A stretch of DNA of 64,000 nt from Marinihelvus fidelis (GCF_008725655.1 NZ_VYXP01000013.1:40188-104187); one strand, 5' to 3'; counted from the stretch's first letter, positions 15,738 through 23,856 are shown. A program made the numbers and translations. The notes: generated by a model not told the origin, from the letters alone.

Positions 15738-16220
15738 TCAGTGCCGACTGTCCAGGTAGTCGATCATCAGCATCAGGAAGAAATACGCCGGAATGCCCAC
15801 GCACCACAGCAATCCGAGCAGGTAAATCTCTTGCGCGTACGGCAACAGGAAGCCCAGGCCCACGGCCAGCTTCAGGCCGATGACCGGGAACGAGGCCAGG
15901 GTAATCGCCAGCTGTAATGGTGTGTTCTTGCGAAACTGCAGCTGCCTGGCCTGGTGATTGACCAGCAGACCAAGGTGCACCAGGCCGAACAGTCCGGCTG
16001 AAATCCGCCACGCTGCGACCTCACCCAAAGGCCTGAACAGTATTTCCGGGACGAACGCGAAAATGATGGCGGACATCGTGGTGCCGAAAATGCTTAAGAC
16101 CGCGACCTTCGGAAAGCGGAAATCCTTGTGGCCCAGCGCAAGGACAAGTCCCGTAACGCCCAGCATGGCGACGGCGATCTCGGCGATGGTATGGAAAGCG
16201 TCAAAAGATTCTGGGTTCAT
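15738..16220 (-). CDS. five-span membrane protein, 160 aa
   Basis: A hydrophobic protein of unknown function with spans near residues 12-30, 40-60, 70-88, 105-125 and 132-153. The N-terminus MNPESFDAFHTIAEIAVAML places an acidic/His-containing face before the first span. No known family is recognised. A 15-nt gap separates it from the upstream GNAT gene, so both may be cotranscribed. Confidence 0.7.
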   Translation of the reverse strand: MNPESFDAFHTIAEIAVAMLGVTGLVLALGHKDFRFPKVAVLSIFGTTMSAIIFAFVPEILFRPLGEVAAWRISAGLFGLVHLGLLVNHQARQLQFRKNTPLQLAITLASFPVIGLKLAVGLGFLLPYAQEIYLLGLLWCVGIPAYFFLMLMIDYLDSRH

Positions 16221-16235
16221 AAGCTGTTTTCGACC

Positions 16236-16658
16236 TTAGAGAACGTCATCATCCGGCTTCAAAACCCACGCCCGCGGATTGTGCTCAAAGCCGATCTTCG
16301 GATAGAACTCATTCGCCGCCGGCGCGGCCAGCAGCACGAGCATACAACCCGGCCCCAGCGCGGCGCGCGTTTCGCGCACCAGCTGTCGGCCAATGCCGCT
16401 GGCCTGGACCGACTTCGAAACCGCCAGGTCCGCCAGGTAGGCGACATAGCCATAATCCGTCAGCGTCCTGGAAATCCCCACCAGCTCATCCCCCGCCCAG
16501 GCCGTGATGGTCAGCGGCGCGTTCTCCATCATCTGCCGCATCACGTCCGGATCATCCGCCGGCCGCCGCTCCGCGAGCGTCGAGTTGCGGTACAGCGCGG
16601 TGAACTGCTCCAGGGTGAGCGGGGCGTCTTTTTTGTATTCGATGGGGTGGGTGGTCAT
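16236..16658 (-). CDS. GNAT N-acetyltransferase
   Basis: A 140-residue acetyltransferase. The acetyl-CoA motif is LADLAVSKSVQASGIGRQLV (Q/RxxGxG/A), followed by LVLLAAPAANEFYPKIGFEH, the usual C-terminal N/YP element. It starts MTTHPIEYKKDAPLTLEQF. Substrate unknown. It lies just downstream of an orphan antitoxin gene, but nothing in the sequence identifies it as a TacT-type toxin; the partner there is not a ribbon-helix-helix protein. Confidence 0.88.
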   Translation of the reverse strand: MTTHPIEYKKDAPLTLEQFTALYRNSTLAERRPADDPDVMRQMMENAPLTITAWAGDELVGISRTLTDYGYVAYLADLAVSKSVQASGIGRQLVRETRAALGPGCMLVLLAAPAANEFYPKIGFEHNPRAWVLKPDDDVL

Positions 16659-16730
16659 GATTTTTTCGCGAGTTCCGACTCAGGTTTAATCACGGTTGAG
16701 CCGGTGGCTGACGCTTGTGCTAATTGAAAC

Positions 16731-16970
16731 TCAACCCGCACCGCGAACGCGGTCTCGGGCTTTTTCGAGCACGACATCCGCTGGGCTTGTTTCCGCGACG
16801 CCAGACTGCAACTCGGCATAGCGCCGTACAGCTGCTTCAAGCCATACGGACTCGAGGTTCAGCTCCGGGTCAATATCCAGATTGGCGATCAGGTCACGCA
16901 GCAACACATCGCGCTCCGAGTCGCTGAGCCCGCGAATGTCCTCTCCGATTTTGTCCAGTGTTCGCGCCAT
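16731..16970 (-). CDS. addiction-module antitoxin-like protein without visible toxin
   Basis: A 79-residue protein of the short helical addiction-module type: LSDSERDVLLRDLIANLDID, then ESVWLEAAVRRYAELQSG and VVLEKARDRVRG. This is the TIGR02574-like antitoxin pattern (LPxxERxxLxxxLLxSL, WxxEIxRRxxExxxG) normally followed by a RelE/ParE toxin. No toxin frame follows in the 70 bp before the GNAT gene, so it appears to be an orphan. Confidence 0.75.
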   Translation of the reverse strand: MARTLDKIGEDIRGLSDSERDVLLRDLIANLDIDPELNLESVWLEAAVRRYAELQSGVAETSPADVVLEKARDRVRGAG

Positions 16971-17053
16971 GGTTCATTTCCAGAACCGGTTCCGCAACAT
17001 CATACCGTGAGTATCCGGTGGTAGAGGAATGGGGATATTTACTCAGGAAGTGG

Positions 17054-17185
17054 TCACGAAAGTTCTTCCCGCAACACCCGTCTCAACGTGTCTTCATCAA
17101 CCGGCTGCTGGCTCAGCGCTTGCCGAAGCGTTTGGTTGATCAGTGTCTGGTAGCCGATGCCTTCTTTCACTGGCTGGAGCGCCAT
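17054..17185 (-). pseudogene. second BrnA-like antitoxin fragment
   Basis: A 43-codon frame (MALQPVKEGIGYQTLINQTL...) carries GYQTLINQTLRQAL and TLRRVLREEL, paralogous to NYQTLINDALRKH and TLRLVIREEL in the intact BrnA at 17323. The N-terminal region with the basic RITIRLD element is missing, a stop lies just upstream, and the 5' end overlaps another small gene. It is most likely the remnant of a second BrnA-type antitoxin. Confidence 0.6.
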
Positions 17186-17319
17186 TCGGCGGATGTGCGC
17201 TTATCATTCTCGCGGCGAGCCTTGTTGCTCTCGGCCTTGGCGTCGCGCTTACGCCCCCAAAACGCACCCTGGCCCTTCTTCGCGCCGGAATGCTCGGTTT
17301 TCTTTGCCTGGTTTGCCAC
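17167..17319 (-). CDS. small basic protein downstream of BrnA
   Basis: A 50-residue Lys/Arg-rich protein (VANQAKKTEHSGAKKGQG, FWGRKRDAKAESNKARREND). It starts with GTG at 17319, 8 nt behind AAGGA inside the end of brnA. The HSGAKKGxGxxWGRKxxAKxxSNxxRRxND pattern recurs in short unannotated proteins of other proteobacteria, as I recall; no function is known. It could bind nucleic acid. It lies immediately after the TA pair, so it may be cotranscribed with it. Confidence 0.55.
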   Translation of the reverse strand: MANQAKKTEHSGAKKGQGAFWGRKRDAKAESNKARRENDKRTSAEWRSSQ

Positions 17320-17322
17320 GAC

Positions 17323-17589
17323 TCATTCCTTCTCTTTCAAATACCGCGTGTTCCCCAGTTCCTCGCGAATCACCAAACGGAGCGTCTCCTCAAGCGGCCG
17401 CGCGGGATATTCAATGTGCTTGCGAAGCGCATCATTGATGAGCGTCTGGTAGTTGCCGCCCCCGGCCTTGAGCACCTGCTGTTTGAAGTGCTCGATGATG
17501 TCGCCGTCCAGCCGGATGGTGATCCGCTTCTTGGCGGGATCCGGTTTCAATACCGGTCCGCGTTTGCCTCCGCTGAAATCTTCACTCAT
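17323..17589 (-). CDS. brnA: BrnA-family antitoxin
   Basis: An 88-residue ribbon-helix-helix antitoxin. PDPAKKRITIRLDGDIIEHF is the DNA-binding strand and helix, and GGGNYQTLINDALRKHIE is the second helix that dimerises and contacts BrnT. The C-terminus is longer than in minimal BrnA proteins (EETLRLVIREELG). It overlaps the brnT stop by 8 nt, the usual toxin-first order of this system, and should repress its own promoter. Confidence 0.92.
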   Translation of the reverse strand: MSEDFSGGKRGPVLKPDPAKKRITIRLDGDIIEHFKQQVLKAGGGNYQTLINDALRKHIEYPARPLEETLRLVIREELGNTRYLKEKE

Positions 17590-17863
17590 GGTTTACACCC
17601 TGGTAGTACTGCTGTATCTCACTGCGGTCTGCCCTCCGGGCCGATATTAGTCGAACGGTGTCCTGATCCTCGTAAGAAAAGACAACCAGCAGAACATGCG
17701 ACCCCGAATCCTTCCCCAGTGACTTGAATCGCTGCTCATCATGAAAGACATCCTCAATTGTGAGGGCATTCATGTCTTCAAGCGCGATAACGGCATCCGC
17801 AAAGTCGACTCCATGCTTCTTCAGGTTGGACGTAGCCTTATACGGATCCCATGTAGCCTTCAT
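17582..17863 (-). CDS. brnT: BrnT-family ribonuclease toxin
   Basis: A 93-residue RelE-fold toxin that cuts mRNA and arrests translation when free of BrnA. The N-terminal WDPYKATSNLKKHGVDFADA is the family signature, followed by HDEQRFKSLGKDSGSHVLLV and the C-terminal RLISARRADRSEIQQYYQG with the catalytic Arg pair. The frame is complete. It is followed at once by brnA. A consensus-like promoter ends only a few bases before the ATG. Confidence 0.94.
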   Translation of the reverse strand: MKATWDPYKATSNLKKHGVDFADAVIALEDMNALTIEDVFHDEQRFKSLGKDSGSHVLLVVFSYEDQDTVRLISARRADRSEIQQYYQGVNHE

Positions 17864-17868
17864 CGATA

Positions 17869-17897
17869 AATGTATGCACAGATGGTGTACATGTCAA
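17869..17897 (-). promoter_or_regulatory. candidate brnTA promoter
   Basis: On the minus strand TTGACA (17897-17892) and TACATT (17874-17869) are separated by 17 bp, a near-ideal sigma-70 layout. The predicted start of transcription falls at or next to the brnT ATG at 17863, implying a leaderless or nearly leaderless mRNA. Arms resembling TGTACA and TGCATACA between the boxes could be the BrnA site. Confidence 0.5.
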
Positions 17898-18017
17898 CTG
17901 GGTTGGAGTTCACGGGCAAGATGGCTGGCTGCCAGAGTAACAGGCGTACTCTGTATTTGATGTAGTACAAAACCCTGAATTCATGTAGGGAAAACTTCCT
18001 GTCGCTGGGCGTGATCG

Positions 18018-19085
18018 CTAATGGGACTTTTCCGGAGAATCCGCCCCCCTGAACGCACTCGGCGTCATCCCAGTGATCCGCGAAAACTCCCGATTGAAGT
18101 TGGACTTACTGCTGAAGCCCGCCGCGTGCATGGCCTCGGTCACGGTGATGTCCGGCTGCGAGGCGAACAGCTTCTTGGCTTCCTCGATTCGGCGGCGATT
18201 CAGGTGGCGGGAAAAGCTCTCACCGGCTTGCTGGTTGATGGCGTTGGAGAGCTGGCGGCTGGGCACCTGCAGTTTCTTCGCCGCCTCGCCCAGGGTGATG
18301 CCGTACTCCACTTTGTACAGTTCCTGTTCCTCCAACAGTGCCTGCCATCGGTCGAAAATCTGCCGCGACTGGTCGGCGTCCAGTTCATTCCTGCGCTCAT
18401 AGACCACTGACTCACCCAGGCTGACCAGCCATTCCAGTAACGGGTAGCGCCGCAACGCGGCAAAGGCCGTGAATCCGCACACCAGCAGGAACACCACGCT
18501 CACGACCGCCAGCGCGTAGGACCGCCCCAACGGTGTGCCGCTGCGGATTTCCAGCACAATGGCCACGTCCAGCGCCACGCTGATCAGCAGGATGGTCATC
18601 AGAAAACGGATCCAGCGAAACGCGACCCGTGAATAGCCGCCCAGGTGCGCCAGGCTGCGGTGGCCGTGGCGGATGCCGTGGGCGATGACCAGCGAATACG
18701 TCGCGCAGCTGCCGATGTACATGGCGTCCACGAACCGCAGCAGCGGACTGTCCAGCGCGAACAGCACCGCGATGGTGGCCGACGGCAGCAGGTGCAGGAC
18801 GTCGTAGCGCGAAAACCGGGCGTCGGGGTGTTTGACGCTGCGATAGAAAAAGTAGAAGGCGGGCCCGACCAGCAGCGCCAGCACGGGCCTCACGAACAGC
18901 ATCGGCCCCAGCCAGTGGTTCAGCCGGCCGATCATCAGCAGGCTGAGCACGGCATAGAGCAGGAAGTTCAGCCCCAGCAGCCGCGAGGGCCATTTGCGCT
19001 GCGCGTCGGTGAACAGGAAATGTCCCGCCAGCAGCAGGCAAATGGCGAACGTGGCCAGTTGGATATGGGTAATGAAGTCGGGCAT
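18018..19085 (-). CDS. membrane-bound AraC-family transcriptional regulator
   Basis: A 355-residue regulator with about seven membrane spans (residues 8-230) and a cytosolic AraC domain at 265-352. The DNA-binding part has YGITLGEAAKKLQVPSRQLS (helix-turn-helix 1), RRIEEAKKLFAS, then ITVTEAMHAAGFSSKSNFNR (helix-turn-helix 2) and EFSRITGMTPSAFR. The membrane part presumably senses a lipid or hydrophobic signal. It diverges from the amidohydrolase gene across 116 bp and is the obvious candidate to control it. Confidence 0.93.
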   Translation of the reverse strand: MPDFITHIQLATFAICLLLAGHFLFTDAQRKWPSRLLGLNFLLYAVLSLLMIGRLNHWLGPMLFVRPVLALLVGPAFYFFYRSVKHPDARFSRYDVLHLLPSATIAVLFALDSPLLRFVDAMYIGSCATYSLVIAHGIRHGHRSLAHLGGYSRVAFRWIRFLMTILLISVALDVAIVLEIRSGTPLGRSYALAVVSVVFLLVCGFTAFAALRRYPLLEWLVSLGESVVYERRNELDADQSRQIFDRWQALLEEQELYKVEYGITLGEAAKKLQVPSRQLSNAINQQAGESFSRHLNRRRIEEAKKLFASQPDITVTEAMHAAGFSSKSNFNREFSRITGMTPSAFRGADSPEKSH

Positions 19086-19201
19086 GCGGCTAATTTGACG
19101 GATTCAGCGTCCTCGAACGCGTTTCAGGACGCCTCCGGCACCCGAAAGTTACATGATCCAGGCCGAAACGACCGATAGTCACAGCGTCTGAAGGAGCAAT
19201 T

Positions 19202-20707
19202 ATGTTGATGTCCGGCCCCGCCCGATCACGAACCCACTGTACCCGATACGCCATCGCGCTGATCGCATGGCTGCTCGCCCCCCTGGCCGGCGCCGCGGAC
19301 GCGGACCTGGTCATCCGCAATGCCCGGATCATCAGCGGCGTCACGCCGCAGCCCACGGCGCCCACGGATGTGGCGGTCGCCAACGGCCGCATCATCCAGA
19401 TTGGCGAGTACGCCGAGAAGGCGGAAAGTGAAATCGACGCCAACGGCCAGTACCTGGTCCCCGGCCTGATCGATGCCCACGTCCACCTGCGCGACGTGCC
19501 AGGCTTCAACGGCGACCCCCAGCAGCACGCGGAACTGCTCGCCGAGGCGAACCGACAGATCCCGCGCAGCTACCTGTACTTCGGCTTCACCACGCTGCTG
19601 GACCTGGCCTCCGGCCCGGCCAGCATGCAGGGCTGGAATGAGCATCCTGAAGCCCCGACCGCGCTGTACTGCTCCCCGGTGACCATCCCCAATGGCTACC
19701 CCCTGGCCTGGCTGGACGAGCACGAGCAGTTCCAGCCGTGGAACCTGCGCTACATGCTGTTCGACGAGCGCCAGGCGGAGAAGTACCCCGCCGACTTCGA
19801 TCCAGAACAACACACCCCCACCGCCGTGGTCGACAAGGCCGTCGCCGACGGCGCCAGCTGCATCAAGTTCTACTTCGAAACCGGCTTCGGCCGCCTGAAG
19901 GACCTGCCCGTACCCACCATCACCCTGGCGCGCAAACTGGTCGCCGCCGCCCACCAGTACAACCTGCCGGTGTTCCTGCACGGCAACGCCCAGACCTCGT
20001 ACGAATTCGGCATGGCCGCCGGCGTCGACGCCATGGCCCACGGCATGTGGCACTGGAGCGACCTGTCACTGGACGACCCCAACGGGGTCAACGAATTCGC
20101 CCGCAACGTCGCCAGCAAGGGCATCGCCGTTCAACCCACCATCCAGGTCATTTTCGGCGAAAAGGAGATGTTCAACCCCGGCTTCTTCGACACACCCCAG
20201 GCCCGCGCCGCCATCCCCCCGGCCCTGATTGCCTGGTACCAGACCGACGCCGGCCAATGGATGAAACAGGAACTCGCCAACAACTTCCCCCCAACCGACG
20301 ACCCCACCGCGCGCTACCAACAGGTCGCCAACGCCTACGACAAGCCCATCAACCAGGTCTCAACTCTGAGCACCGCCATCGCCCAACACGGCGGCCAACT
20401 CCATTTCGGAAGCGATACCCCCAGCGGTCCCTTCTACACCCAGTTCCCCGGCATCAACGCCCGCCAGGAAATGGACCGCTGGATTGAAGCCGGGCAGAGC
20501 GCCGAGGCGTTGTTTGTTGCCATGACGCTCAGTAACGCTCGGCTTTTGAAGATGGAGGCCGAGATTGGCAGCGTGGAAGTGGGAAAGCAGGCGGATTTGC
20601 TGTTGTTGAAGGGCAATCCGCTGGAGAGTGTTGAGGCTTATGACTCGATTACGACGGTGTTGCTGGATGGGCAGGTGATCGAGCGGGAGGGGCTTGGTGC
20701 CCAGTGA
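19202..20707 (+). CDS. secreted amidohydrolase-family enzyme
   Basis: A 501-residue metal-dependent hydrolase with a signal peptide (AIALIAWLLAPLAGAADA). The N-terminal strand ADLVIRNARIISG and PGLIDAHVHLRD carry the HxH metal motif. Further ligands include the Lys/Glu-like SCIKFYFETGFG region, LPVFLHGNAQT, and FGSDTPSGP with the final Asp. It ends GKQADLLLLKGNPLE, the usual C-terminal small beta domain. The substrate is unknown; periplasmic imidazolonepropionase-like or dipeptidase-like enzymes are possible. GAAGGAG lies 6-7 nt upstream of the start. Confidence 0.93.
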   Translation: MLMSGPARSRTHCTRYAIALIAWLLAPLAGAADADLVIRNARIISGVTPQPTAPTDVAVANGRIIQIGEYAEKAESEIDANGQYLVPGLIDAHVHLRDVPGFNGDPQQHAELLAEANRQIPRSYLYFGFTTLLDLASGPASMQGWNEHPEAPTALYCSPVTIPNGYPLAWLDEHEQFQPWNLRYMLFDERQAEKYPADFDPEQHTPTAVVDKAVADGASCIKFYFETGFGRLKDLPVPTITLARKLVAAAHQYNLPVFLHGNAQTSYEFGMAAGVDAMAHGMWHWSDLSLDDPNGVNEFARNVASKGIAVQPTIQVIFGEKEMFNPGFFDTPQARAAIPPALIAWYQTDAGQWMKQELANNFPPTDDPTARYQQVANAYDKPINQVSTLSTAIAQHGGQLHFGSDTPSGPFYTQFPGINARQEMDRWIEAGQSAEALFVAMTLSNARLLKMEAEIGSVEVGKQADLLLLKGNPLESVEAYDSITTVLLDGQVIEREGLGAQ

Positions 20708-20773
20708 TCTACGGCAAAAAACATTGTCTCTGCACCAGCGCTACAAATTTCGCACATATTCTTGACCCGAGAC

Positions 20774-21079
20774 CTACGTTGCTATCCCAGGCAACCTGGA
20801 GGGCGCATCCATCTCCTCGTGTAACACACGGACAATGAGCACTTCTTGTTCGGTCAGTTTATAAAACGCGGCGTGATGTTCGATCTGTAACCTGCGGTAC
20901 CCGGGCAGGATATGCGTGTAGTCTGCGCCCAGCGAGGGGTGCTGAACGAGTTGCTTCATGCCAGCTTCCAGGGAATCCAGGTAAGCATCCGCCCGTTCGA
21001 CGCCCCATTCCTCGCAGGTATATATCCAGATTCCAACAAGGTCGGACTCGGCATCGGGCGTGATTCGGAGCGGGCGCAC
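20774..21079 (-). CDS. parE: ParE/RelE-family toxin
   Basis: A 101-residue toxin. ITPDAESDLVGIWIYTCEEWG, ADAYLDSLEAGMKQLVQHPS, LGADYTHILPGYRRLQIEHH and a C-terminal VLIVRVLHEEMD follow the ParE pattern, including the last-strand VLHxxMD. ParE toxins poison DNA gyrase. It begins at the last base of the antitoxin stop, the standard ParD-ParE order. Confidence 0.93.
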   Translation of the reverse strand: MRPLRITPDAESDLVGIWIYTCEEWGVERADAYLDSLEAGMKQLVQHPSLGADYTHILPGYRRLQIEHHAAFYKLTEQEVLIVRVLHEEMDAPSRLPGIAT

Positions 21080-21333
21080 TATTCAGTCGGCGTCATCCGT
21101 TTCCGGCCAGCTTCCTTGATCGAAGCCATATCCATCGGCCTGGGTTCTCCGCTTGATTCACCTTGCAGCAACGCCTGGCGGAGGGCATCTACCCGCTCCT
21201 GGGCCTGTTGGTCATGCCTGATGAGATGACGAATGTACTCGCTGTCATTGCCGAAATGACCGGATTGAATCTGTCGTTTCACCCAGTCATCCTGCTGCGC
21301 GGTCAGCGTGATGGTTTTCCGTTGCATGCCCAT
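21079..21333 (-). CDS. parD: ParD-family ribbon-helix-helix antitoxin
   Basis: About 84 residues. QRKTITLTAQQDDWVKRQI is the DNA-binding strand and helix, followed by GHFGNDSEYIRHLIRHDQQA, the dimerising helices, and an acidic/Arg toxin-binding tail. The frame opens 45 nt further upstream, but that extension would cross the inverted repeat at 21358-21374, so MGMQRKT (21333) is preferred. It neutralises the coupled ParE and should repress the operon. Confidence 0.92.
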   Translation of the reverse strand: MGMQRKTITLTAQQDDWVKRQIQSGHFGNDSEYIRHLIRHDQQAQERVDALRQALLQGESSGEPRPMDMASIKEAGRKRMTPTE

Positions 21334-21357
21334 GTTGTTGCTCTGGTGGTTATGAGA

Positions 21358-21374
21358 GTATGACAATATCATAC
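21358..21374. promoter_or_regulatory. candidate ParD operator GTATGA-N5-TCATAC
   Basis: A perfect inverted repeat with 6-bp arms and a 5-nt spacer lies 25 bp upstream of the preferred parD start. Its position and symmetry fit a ribbon-helix-helix autoregulatory site. Confidence 0.6.
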
Positions 21375-21564
21375 CCATCGTCCGCGCGTTGTTGGTGGGT
21401 CAGCCAATTCCATGAATTCTGGTTGCTGGCGACCAGATCGTGTCTTTTGATGCAATGTGAAGTGGAGAACGTGCACCGAATCATTATCTTCGGGATTTAA
21501 GACCATCCGGTATCAGCAATCTGCGCGAAAACCTGTCATCCAGACGCTCGATCGATCAAACCGC

Positions 21565-22008
21565 CTACCACGGCACCTCAAGTACCCGCTGAATCTCCTG
21601 CGTTTCCTGATCGACCTCCACGACAAATTCACCACGCAGAATGTCCACGCCATCGACATTTTTGGCGCACGCGACGCTCGCACGGCAAACATCGTTAACG
21701 AGCCTCATCGAATTCCATTGCGGATAAAGCTTCGGGTCACAATGCCGAAGGAAGTCCGGGTGATCCTTCGAGATGGTTTTGATGAAGTTGATCCAGGCCC
21801 GGTCCCGCTGTTCCCCGGTCAGCTTGCACCGGCCGCCAACCTTGTACACGAGCAATTCTTCTTCAGGCCCCTCCACAGGAGCAAAAGGTGCCGAGGGATT
21901 GATCTCGATTTCCGGCTCCGGCACGTCGGGCACCGGCGGATCGGCCGCCACCGGTGACTGGGTTGCGGCAGCCAACAACACGATGCTTGCGACCGATAGA
22001 GCCTTCAT
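21565..22008 (-). CDS. exported hypothetical protein, 147 aa
   Basis: A signal peptide (MKALSVASIVLLAAATQSPVAA) is followed by a Pro/Glu-rich spacer (PPVPDVPEPEIEINPSAP) and a small domain with three Cys (GGRCKLT, LRHCDPK, DVCRASVACAK). Four Cys in total suggest disulphides in the periplasm. GGAGGTGA lies 8 nt before the ATG at 22008. The family is not recognised. The C-terminal sequence FVVEVDQETQEIQRVLEV could pair strands in a beta sheet. Confidence 0.7.
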   Translation of the reverse strand: MKALSVASIVLLAAATQSPVAADPPVPDVPEPEIEINPSAPFAPVEGPEEELLVYKVGGRCKLTGEQRDRAWINFIKTISKDHPDFLRHCDPKLYPQWNSMRLVNDVCRASVACAKNVDGVDILRGEFVVEVDQETQEIQRVLEVPW

Positions 22009-22151
22009 ACGGTGCGTCACCTCCGTTCCGAATGGATTTACCTTACCACCGAACACCCCTGCGGCCCGTCGGGTTACGGCGGGGTTCCCTCCACTGGGCG
22101 GCGCAAACTCGCACGTCGAAAACACCCTGCGCATCAAACTCGGCCGCTCAG

Positions 22152-23072
22152 TTAATCTTTAGCAATGTTTTCGATGTATGTACCCATATACTTCATCACT
22201 TTTCTTGCGCCGGCGTTTGACTCAAGCAGGCCTAATGGGGTCTCGCCATTGAATCGTTCATTACGTTCCCCAAGCCACTTAAACGCCTTCACCTTGGTCC
22301 CAAGTACCTGGGTTGCAAGTTCCAATGCTGGTTTCAGTAAGTCCGGACGTGGGTACCAACTCACCGGTTTTGAAGTGGGTCGTTTCCCACCTTGAACGAC
22401 TCTTGGGAGTTGTGACTTGAGTAATTCCTTTTCAGTGACTGACCGCCTGACCCAGTGAGCTAGGTCTGTGAGTGCTGTATTGGGTTTACGCGTGTTGTCG
22501 CACGAAGGAACAATCAGCCCAACGATGACGTTTGTGTTTGAACGTACAAACTTCATCGCAGGTGCAACATCAGTATCATTGGTAACGACGACTGCATGAT
22601 CAATTTCTCCGGTCAGCGCGTCGTGGTAGAGATTCAGGGCGAGGTTCACGTCCGACTGTTTTTCTTCAAGTTTCCAGTAGGGCGCTTCCGAACAGTCCCG
22701 TGGCCATTTCTTCGGGTCTTCTGCGTCGATCAGTTTCGCTTTTGCTTCGTTGATGGCGTAGTAGCCTTCAATGAGTTCCAGGCGTTGTCCGTGGGTTTTT
22801 CTGAGCGCTGTGTGATAGCGCGCCTGTGACGAGACTGAATCAGTGGATCTGGCGGCACGCTCGATAATCTTTGCGGTAAAGAATTTTACGGCGGGATCGT
22901 GGAATGCCAGAACGGGTGGATTGCTCTGGTTGGGTATGAGTATTGAAGGAAGAATCTGCTCTTCGAACAGTTTGACGAGATCCAGCCACTTGAATGAGGT
23001 GCCTTTCAGGCAACCGTAGTAGAAGTTGTAGCCGTCGACATACACTCGCGTTCTTAGCGAGTTGTTTTGCAT
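22152..23072 (-). CDS. NYN-domain nuclease fused to an Xre/MbcA/ParS-type (DUF2384) C-terminus
   Basis: A 306-residue protein. Residues ~8-205 form a NYN/PIN-like RNase domain with the acidic residues D13 (VYVDGYNFYYG), D141 (KQSDVNLAL) and D166/D168 (VVVTNDTDVAPAM). Residues ~250-303 read ALELATQVLGTKVKAFKWLG, then ETPLGLLESNAGARKVMKYM, matching the DUF2384 toxin-binding domain of MbcA/ParS antitoxins. Antitoxin-type C-termini on a NYN nuclease are unusual. No separate toxin gene adjoins it. AAGGGGG precedes the ATG. Domain calls are by motif. Confidence 0.8.
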   Translation of the reverse strand: MQNNSLRTRVYVDGYNFYYGCLKGTSFKWLDLVKLFEEQILPSILIPNQSNPPVLAFHDPAVKFFTAKIIERAARSTDSVSSQARYHTALRKTHGQRLELIEGYYAINEAKAKLIDAEDPKKWPRDCSEAPYWKLEEKQSDVNLALNLYHDALTGEIDHAVVVTNDTDVAPAMKFVRSNTNVIVGLIVPSCDNTRKPNTALTDLAHWVRRSVTEKELLKSQLPRVVQGGKRPTSKPVSWYPRPDLLKPALELATQVLGTKVKAFKWLGERNERFNGETPLGLLESNAGARKVMKYMGTYIENIAKD

Positions 23073-23090
23073 CTTCTGCCCCCTTAAAAC

Positions 23091-23117
23091 GGAAAAACCG
23101 GCATTCGCCGGCTTTTC
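23091..23117 (-). terminator. intrinsic terminator upstream of the NYN gene
   Basis: On the minus strand CCGGC GAAT GCCGG is followed by TTTTT, a compact stem with a T-run. It would stop transcription from the DUF1810 side before the NYN gene. The + strand also carries a T-run (CTTTT) so it may work in both directions. Confidence 0.7.
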
Positions 23118-23304
23118 CCCCCTAGCGCTGGATGGTCAAGCCACGCCCGCATCTAGGGTTAGTTGTTGCTGAGAAGTTTAGCTGAAAAGTCCGTGCTGTT
23201 ACAGGCTTGCAATGCTGTTGCAAGCTTTTCCTACGCGCAACCGCTGAAAAATCCTACATGCCATGAGAGTTCTTGTACTCATGAAACAAGGACGGGAAGG
23301 AGAT

Positions 23305-23439
23305 TCAGCGCACTCGCCCGATCTGATCATACCCAGGTACCTCATCACCCAACCGCCGAAGCCTGGCCACCGACACCTGGTACTGCCCATTGCTCGGCAG
23401 CGGCTTGCCCTGGGTGCGTGGGATGTGGATGCGTTGCAT
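23305..23439 (-). pseudogene. orphan C-terminus of a DUF6998 protein (copy 1)
   Basis: A 44-codon frame (MQRIHIPRTQ...) carries GKPLPSNGQYQVSVARLRRL, identical to the C-terminus of the full DUF6998 protein at 28380, then DEVPGYDQIGRVR and a stop. It starts directly after the DUF1810 stop codon. The N-terminal ~130 residues of the family are absent, so this is a gene-end fragment. Confidence 0.75.
23345..23410 (-). repeat. 66-bp gene-end repeat, copy 1
   Basis: Identical over 66 bp to 28420-28485 and different at two positions from 27454-27519. All three are in the same orientation and the same reading frame. Flanking DNA on both sides is unrelated, so the homology ends abruptly. Confidence 0.9.
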
Positions 23440-23856
23440 TCACTCGACGCCCAGCATCTCAAGTGTGCGCGGATCCCGCTCCCCATCAAAGAACCGCTCC
23501 AGGACGTCCTCAAACACCGAAGGGCTCGGGGAAACGCATGCAAAGAGCGTCATGGAAGAGCACAGTTTCATCGTATCAACTTCGCCGAAGACATCCTCAG
23601 CCGTTCGATCATGAAGTTCCAGAAGTGCAGCTGAAGCCTCAACCAGCCTGGCGCCCAGCACAGGATCCTGAACATACGCCAGGGCCTCTTTGGCACCGCG
23701 AATGCCAAAAAACTCACTGGTCTCACTGCGCCCCAACCCCCTGAGCTGTGGAAATACAAACCACATCCAGTGGCCATACTTCTCACCAGCACGAATTTCC
23801 TCCAGAGCGTCCGGGTAAGCGTCGTCCTGTGCAGCCTCAAATCTGGCAAGGCTCAT
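23440..23856 (-). CDS. DUF1810 family protein
   Basis: A 138-residue cytosolic protein. RFEAAQDDAYPDALEEIRAG, KYGHWMWFVFPQLRGLGRSE, FGIRGAKEALAYVQDPVLGA and VFGEVDTMKLCSSMTLF follow the DUF1810 pattern from start to finish. The family is helical and of unknown function. The gene is complete. An orphan gene-end fragment follows its stop codon at once. Confidence 0.92.
   Translation of the reverse strand: MSLARFEAAQDDAYPDALEEIRAGEKYGHWMWFVFPQLRGLGRSETSEFFGIRGAKEALAYVQDPVLGARLVEASAALLELHDRTAEDVFGEVDTMKLCSSMTLFACVSPSPSVFEDVLERFFDGERDPRTLEMLGVE

Noticed and set aside
21334..21378. Longer ParD start at 21378
   Set aside because: It would place coding sequence across the likely operator palindrome and adds residues not typical of ParD.
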